From Desulfitobacterium sp038181555 (GTDB lineage Bacteria; Bacillota; Desulfitobacteriia; Desulfitobacteriales; Desulfitobacteriaceae), in assembly GCF_038181555.1 (NCBI RefSeq), contig NZ_JBBWUA010000010.1, positions 1-64,000 of the forward strand: 64,000 nucleotides of DNA. Direction: 5' to 3'. Below the pieces are notes generated by a model, which was not told the origin of the DNA, did not search any database, and saw only the letters and a program-made list of their open reading frames with translations. The number at the start of each line of letters is the position of its first letter. Position 1 is the first letter of the stretch. Below are positions 61,257 through 64,000 of this stretch, piece after piece. The translations under genes and the position numbers were made by a program.

Positions 61257-61820
61257 TTGCGCGATCGCATATTAGGAAAAGCTTATGAACTGATCCAGCG
61301 CTATGGCTTGCGTGGGTTCACCATGGATGATGTGGCCAGTGACCTAGGGATTAGTAAAAAGACGATTTACAAAGTCTTTCAGTCCAAAAATCAACTGATT
61401 AGCGAGCTGGTGGATAATATCGTTGAGATGGAAAAACGGACTTTTTGTGAAGCCATCGCTGAGCAAGCGACTTGGTTAGAGAAGTTTGAGGCCATGCTTA
61501 CTATGTATACTCCAGAGGATATCCCTTTTCGACTGGTGGATGAGCTTTACCGTAACTATCCTCAAGAAAAAGAAAAAATTGAGAGATTGGCAGAGTTTCG
61601 ACAAGCCATACTTTATCCTCTCATTGAAGAAGGTCAGGAGGAGGGGAAGATTCGCGCGGATCTCAATCCGGTGATTATCGTGGCCATGATCCATAATCTG
61701 TTTATGACACCGGCTGATTCGAAAATGCTGGAATCCCAAGATATTACGATTAAGCAGCTTCTTGAACAAATGAAGAATCTCTTTTTTCATGGGATTCTCA
61801 AGAATGGGGAGGACAACTAG
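61257..61820 (+). CDS. TetR-family transcriptional regulator
   Basis: A 187-residue TetR repressor. The N-terminal helix-turn-helix is GFTMDDVASDLGISKKTIYKVFQSKNQLI. The C-terminal ligand domain is variable. TTG start at 61257 behind GGGGAGGAG. It leads an efflux operon; its stop codon touches the ATG of the adaptor gene. The perfect 28-bp inverted repeat at 61211-61238 is its likely binding site. Confidence 0.93.
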   Translation: MRDRILGKAYELIQRYGLRGFTMDDVASDLGISKKTIYKVFQSKNQLISELVDNIVEMEKRTFCEAIAEQATWLEKFEAMLTMYTPEDIPFRLVDELYRNYPQEKEKIERLAEFRQAILYPLIEEGQEEGKIRADLNPVIIVAMIHNLFMTPADSKMLESQDITIKQLLEQMKNLFFHGILKNGEDN

Positions 61821-62930
61821 ATGTTTAGGACAAAAGCGTGGACCTTAACTTCATTTTTCCTTATCTTTACCTTCATACTCGCAGGCTGCACAGAGCAAGC
61901 GGCGGTGATCACTCCCGAAAAAGAAAAATTGATCCAAGTTCAAGAAGCTAAAGAAGAAAAGTTTCCTCTTGAATTACGCTATACTGGGCTGACCTCTTCT
62001 GGGGAGGTGGCGAAGCACAGCTTTAAGATTCCCGGCAAACTAAGTGCCATAACTGTAGAAAAAGGTAGTGCAGTAAAGGCCGGACAAAGGCTTGCTTCCT
62101 TGGATACCACGGAGTATAATTTGGCACTTCAAGCCGCGCAACTCGATGTCACCAAGTCGGAGAAGGCCTATCAAGAGGCTCAGAACAATTACCGAAAAAT
62201 GGAACAGCTCTTCCAAGCTGGTGCCTTGGCGGAAGCAGATTTAATCAAGCTTAAGCTGGACCTTGATGTGAAGGAAGCAACCTATCAGCAAGCAAAGATT
62301 GGCCATCAAGCCAAACAAGTACAGCTTAACGATGCTCAGCTCTATGCCAATAAGGAAGGCTATGTAGTGGATATTCTTTTCCGTGAAGGTGAGATTATCG
62401 CCGCCGGCTATCCTGTGGTGGTGATTCGTTCCCCTGAACAGAAGGTTACGGTAGGAGTGTCCCAAAAGGACATTCAGAAGGTTAAAGTGGGAGATGCCGT
62501 CGAGGTTTCAGTTGATGGGAAAACGGTCAAAGGAAAAGTAGAACGACTTGATGCCGTCCCCGATGCACAGACCCGCACTTATAATGCAGAGATTCTTATC
62601 ACTGAACCGTATCCCGAGGATTCCTTTTATCTGGGGGCCACGGCAGAAGTAAAGTTTGCTCAAGGTGAGGCTGCCGGAGTTTGGGTTCCTTTGGCTTGTG
62701 TCCTTAACGATGGTGAAGATTATATCTTTATCGTGGAGGACGAGCGGTCCGTTAAAAGAAACATAAAACTCTTGGATGTCCAAGGGTTCAATGTGCGGGT
62801 AGAGGGGTTGAAGAGCGGAGAGCAGTATGTAACCAGCGGCATGAAAACCTTAAAGGAAGGAAATAAAGTGAAGATCCAAAGTGAGGTTAGCCCTAATCAG
62901 CAAAGTGAGGTTAACTCCAATGAGCAATAA
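61821..62930 (+). CDS. RND efflux adaptor lipoprotein (HlyD/MFP family)
   Basis: A 369-residue membrane-fusion protein with a lipobox, ILAGC, near residue 22. The lipoyl/barrel-sandwich segment is KIPGKLSAITVEKGSAVKAGQRLASLD; a short hairpin follows (residues 85-150), then the beta-barrel domain. The C terminus carries a 12-bp direct repeat (AAAGTGAGGTTA) giving EVSPNQQSEVNSNEQ. Start abuts the TetR stop. In a monoderm bacterium no outer-membrane factor is expected. Confidence 0.92.
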   Translation: MFRTKAWTLTSFFLIFTFILAGCTEQAAVITPEKEKLIQVQEAKEEKFPLELRYTGLTSSGEVAKHSFKIPGKLSAITVEKGSAVKAGQRLASLDTTEYNLALQAAQLDVTKSEKAYQEAQNNYRKMEQLFQAGALAEADLIKLKLDLDVKEATYQQAKIGHQAKQVQLNDAQLYANKEGYVVDILFREGEIIAAGYPVVVIRSPEQKVTVGVSQKDIQKVKVGDAVEVSVDGKTVKGKVERLDAVPDAQTRTYNAEILITEPYPEDSFYLGATAEVKFAQGEAAGVWVPLACVLNDGEDYIFIVEDERSVKRNIKLLDVQGFNVRVEGLKSGEQYVTSGMKTLKEGNKVKIQSEVSPNQQSEVNSNEQ

Positions 62931-64000
62931 GAAGGGAATCATTTACCAAATTATTAAGAATTGGCGTTTTACGATTTTCTTTACGATGATTGCCATTGCT
63001 TTGGGCTTTTACAGCTATTATTTAGTCCCCAAACAGGAGAGTCCGGATGTATCGTCTCCTTATGCAGTCATCACTACCATTTATCCAGGGGCTTCTCCCG
63101 AGGATGTGGAAAAACTAGTAACCCGGGTAATTGAAGAGGGAATCAGAGAAGTGCCGGGCTACAAAACCTCGCAATCCATTACGAAAAACAGTTTGTCGGT
63201 TGTGGTGTTGGAGTTGGACTATGATGTGGATGTGAAGGAGGCTTGGAATGAGCTCGGGCAGATTATTGACGATGCCCAAGGAGATATTCCCGCGGAATGC
63301 TTAGACATAGAAGTCGATACAGAGCTTGTGGAAACGGCAGGTATGATTATCAGCCTTTCCGGTGAAGGGTATTCCTATGAGCAATTAGCAGATTATGCTG
63401 ACCAATTCAAAAGCAGGCTCGCCAAAATTGATGGAATTTCCCGTTTTACCGTATCCGGGGTTCAAAATAAAGTGGCCAAGATCGAAGTCATGACCACGGA
63501 GTTAAATAAATACGATATCTCTCTCAATGAACTGGTTAGTCTAATCCAAGCCCAAAACCTACAGATTCCTGCTGGCTCCTTAAGCGATAATAAGGTGAAG
63601 GTTAATGTCACCTCCCCGGGTCTCTTCACTTCACTGGCAGATATCGAAAACCTGATCGTGGATGTTTCCAAAGAGACAGGGGCCCCCATCCGCTTGAAGG
63701 ATGTGGCAAAAATCGCTTGGGATATCGAAGACTCCAGTTATCAACTCAAGCACAACGGGCAAAATGCGATTATGCTCAGCGGCTTCTTTGAGGAGAATCG
63801 CAATATTCTTCTCACAGGGGAAGAGATCCGGACTGAGCTGGATCAGATTAAAGCCGAAATGCCAGCTGGATTAGTTATTGACGAGATCGTTTACCAGCCT
63901 ACAGATGTAGATATAAGTGTAGCCAAGTTTTTTAGAAATCTCCTAGAGGGTATGGCTTTGGTTCTCATCGTCGTCTTTCTGGGGATGGGTTTCCGGAATG
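62920..64000 (+). CDS. RND efflux transporter permease (AcrB family), cut by window edge
   Basis: The first 360 residues of an RND transporter; the frame is still open at the last base. The start ATG 62920 overlaps the adaptor stop by 11 bases. The first membrane helix is at residues 16-33, followed by VPKQESPDVSSPYAVITTIYPGASPEDVEKLV, typical of the porter domain, and a second helix begins near residue 342 (FRNLLEGMALVLIVVFLG). Family proteins use proton flow to export drugs, lipids or metals; the substrate is not known. Confidence 0.94.
   Translation, partial: MSNKKGIIYQIIKNWRFTIFFTMIAIALGFYSYYLVPKQESPDVSSPYAVITTIYPGASPEDVEKLVTRVIEEGIREVPGYKTSQSITKNSLSVVVLELDYDVDVKEAWNELGQIIDDAQGDIPAECLDIEVDTELVETAGMIISLSGEGYSYEQLADYADQFKSRLAKIDGISRFTVSGVQNKVAKIEVMTTELNKYDISLNELVSLIQAQNLQIPAGSLSDNKVKVNVTSPGLFTSLADIENLIVDVSKETGAPIRLKDVAKIAWDIEDSSYQLKHNGQNAIMLSGFFEENRNILLTGEEIRTELDQIKAEMPAGLVIDEIVYQPTDVDISVAKFFRNLLEGMALVLIVVFLGMGFRN

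Overview
The window reads as chromosome of an endospore-forming, strictly anaerobic Firmicute of the Desulfitobacterium type (Peptococcaceae/Desulfitobacteriaceae). This placement is an inference from gene content. Spore genes are present: an alpha/beta small acid-soluble protein, a three-gene GerA-type germinant receptor, a coat-like protein and a possible Cse60 homologue. Redox genes typical of these organisms are present: a Tat-exported flavoprotein reductase with a divergent LysR regulator, a Tat-exported NiFe hydrogenase next to a split-Soret-like cytochrome c, a corrinoid-activating ferredoxin/ASKHA protein, and lactate utilisation by LutABC. Shine-Dalgarno sequences are strong and many starts are TTG or GTG. 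I see no tRNA, rRNA, CRISPR array, transposase or prophage structural genes.

Layout. 1-9.8 kb: 5'-truncated HD-GYP remnant; YyaL-type thioredoxin-fold protein; small zinc-ribbon protein with a long leader; RACo-like corrinoid activator; TerC membrane protein under a manganese (yybP-ykoY) riboswitch; glycerate kinase; GGDEF diguanylate cyclase. 9.9-16.2 kb: signal peptidase I; MocR-like/2-aminoadipate-type aminotransferase; cobT-cobU-cobS under a cobalamin riboswitch; DUF815 AAA ATPase. 16.4-22.6 kb: gerAB-AA-AC, then an actin-like ParM-family protein overlapping the gene of a putative adaptor with a duplicated C-terminal motif. 22.6-27.9 kb: CNNM/CorC-like membrane protein (apparent AUC start), HtpX protease, a split UxaA-type dehydratase pair, DUF421 and DUF4363 proteins. 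28.2-31.8 kb: NiFe hydrogenase small and large subunits and a diheme split-Soret cytochrome. 32-39.7 kb: lutABC, small sporulation-type genes, YbjN protein, peptide release factor 3, DUF2628 protein. 39.7-43.9 kb: NlpC/P60 hydrolase and btuFCD vitamin B12 uptake under a second cobalamin riboswitch. 44-52 kb: phasin-like protein with UbiB kinase, a HAD-GNAT fusion, an AlkA-like glycosylase, DUF2922/DUF1659 pair, a DUF3102 coiled-coil protein behind a perfect 40-bp palindrome, a Gly-Gln-His-repeat coat-like protein, and an ectoine-type aspartate kinase. 52-64 kb: flavoprotein/LysR pair, RlmL-like methyltransferase, CPBP protease, DUF1540 protein, topoisomerase III, and a TetR-RND efflux operon that runs off the right edge.

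How the genes fit together. Corrinoid metabolism is the strongest theme: nucleotide-loop assembly (CobT/U/S), B12 uptake (BtuF/C/D), two cobalamin riboswitches that each end in an intrinsic terminator, and a RACo-type reactivator. A periplasm-facing (outer-face) electron-transfer theme joins hydrogenase, split-Soret cytochrome and the Tat lipoprotein flavoenzyme. The locus I consider most likely to be under-described is the chromosomal ParM-like filament protein with its duplicated-motif partner directly downstream of the germinant receptor operon.
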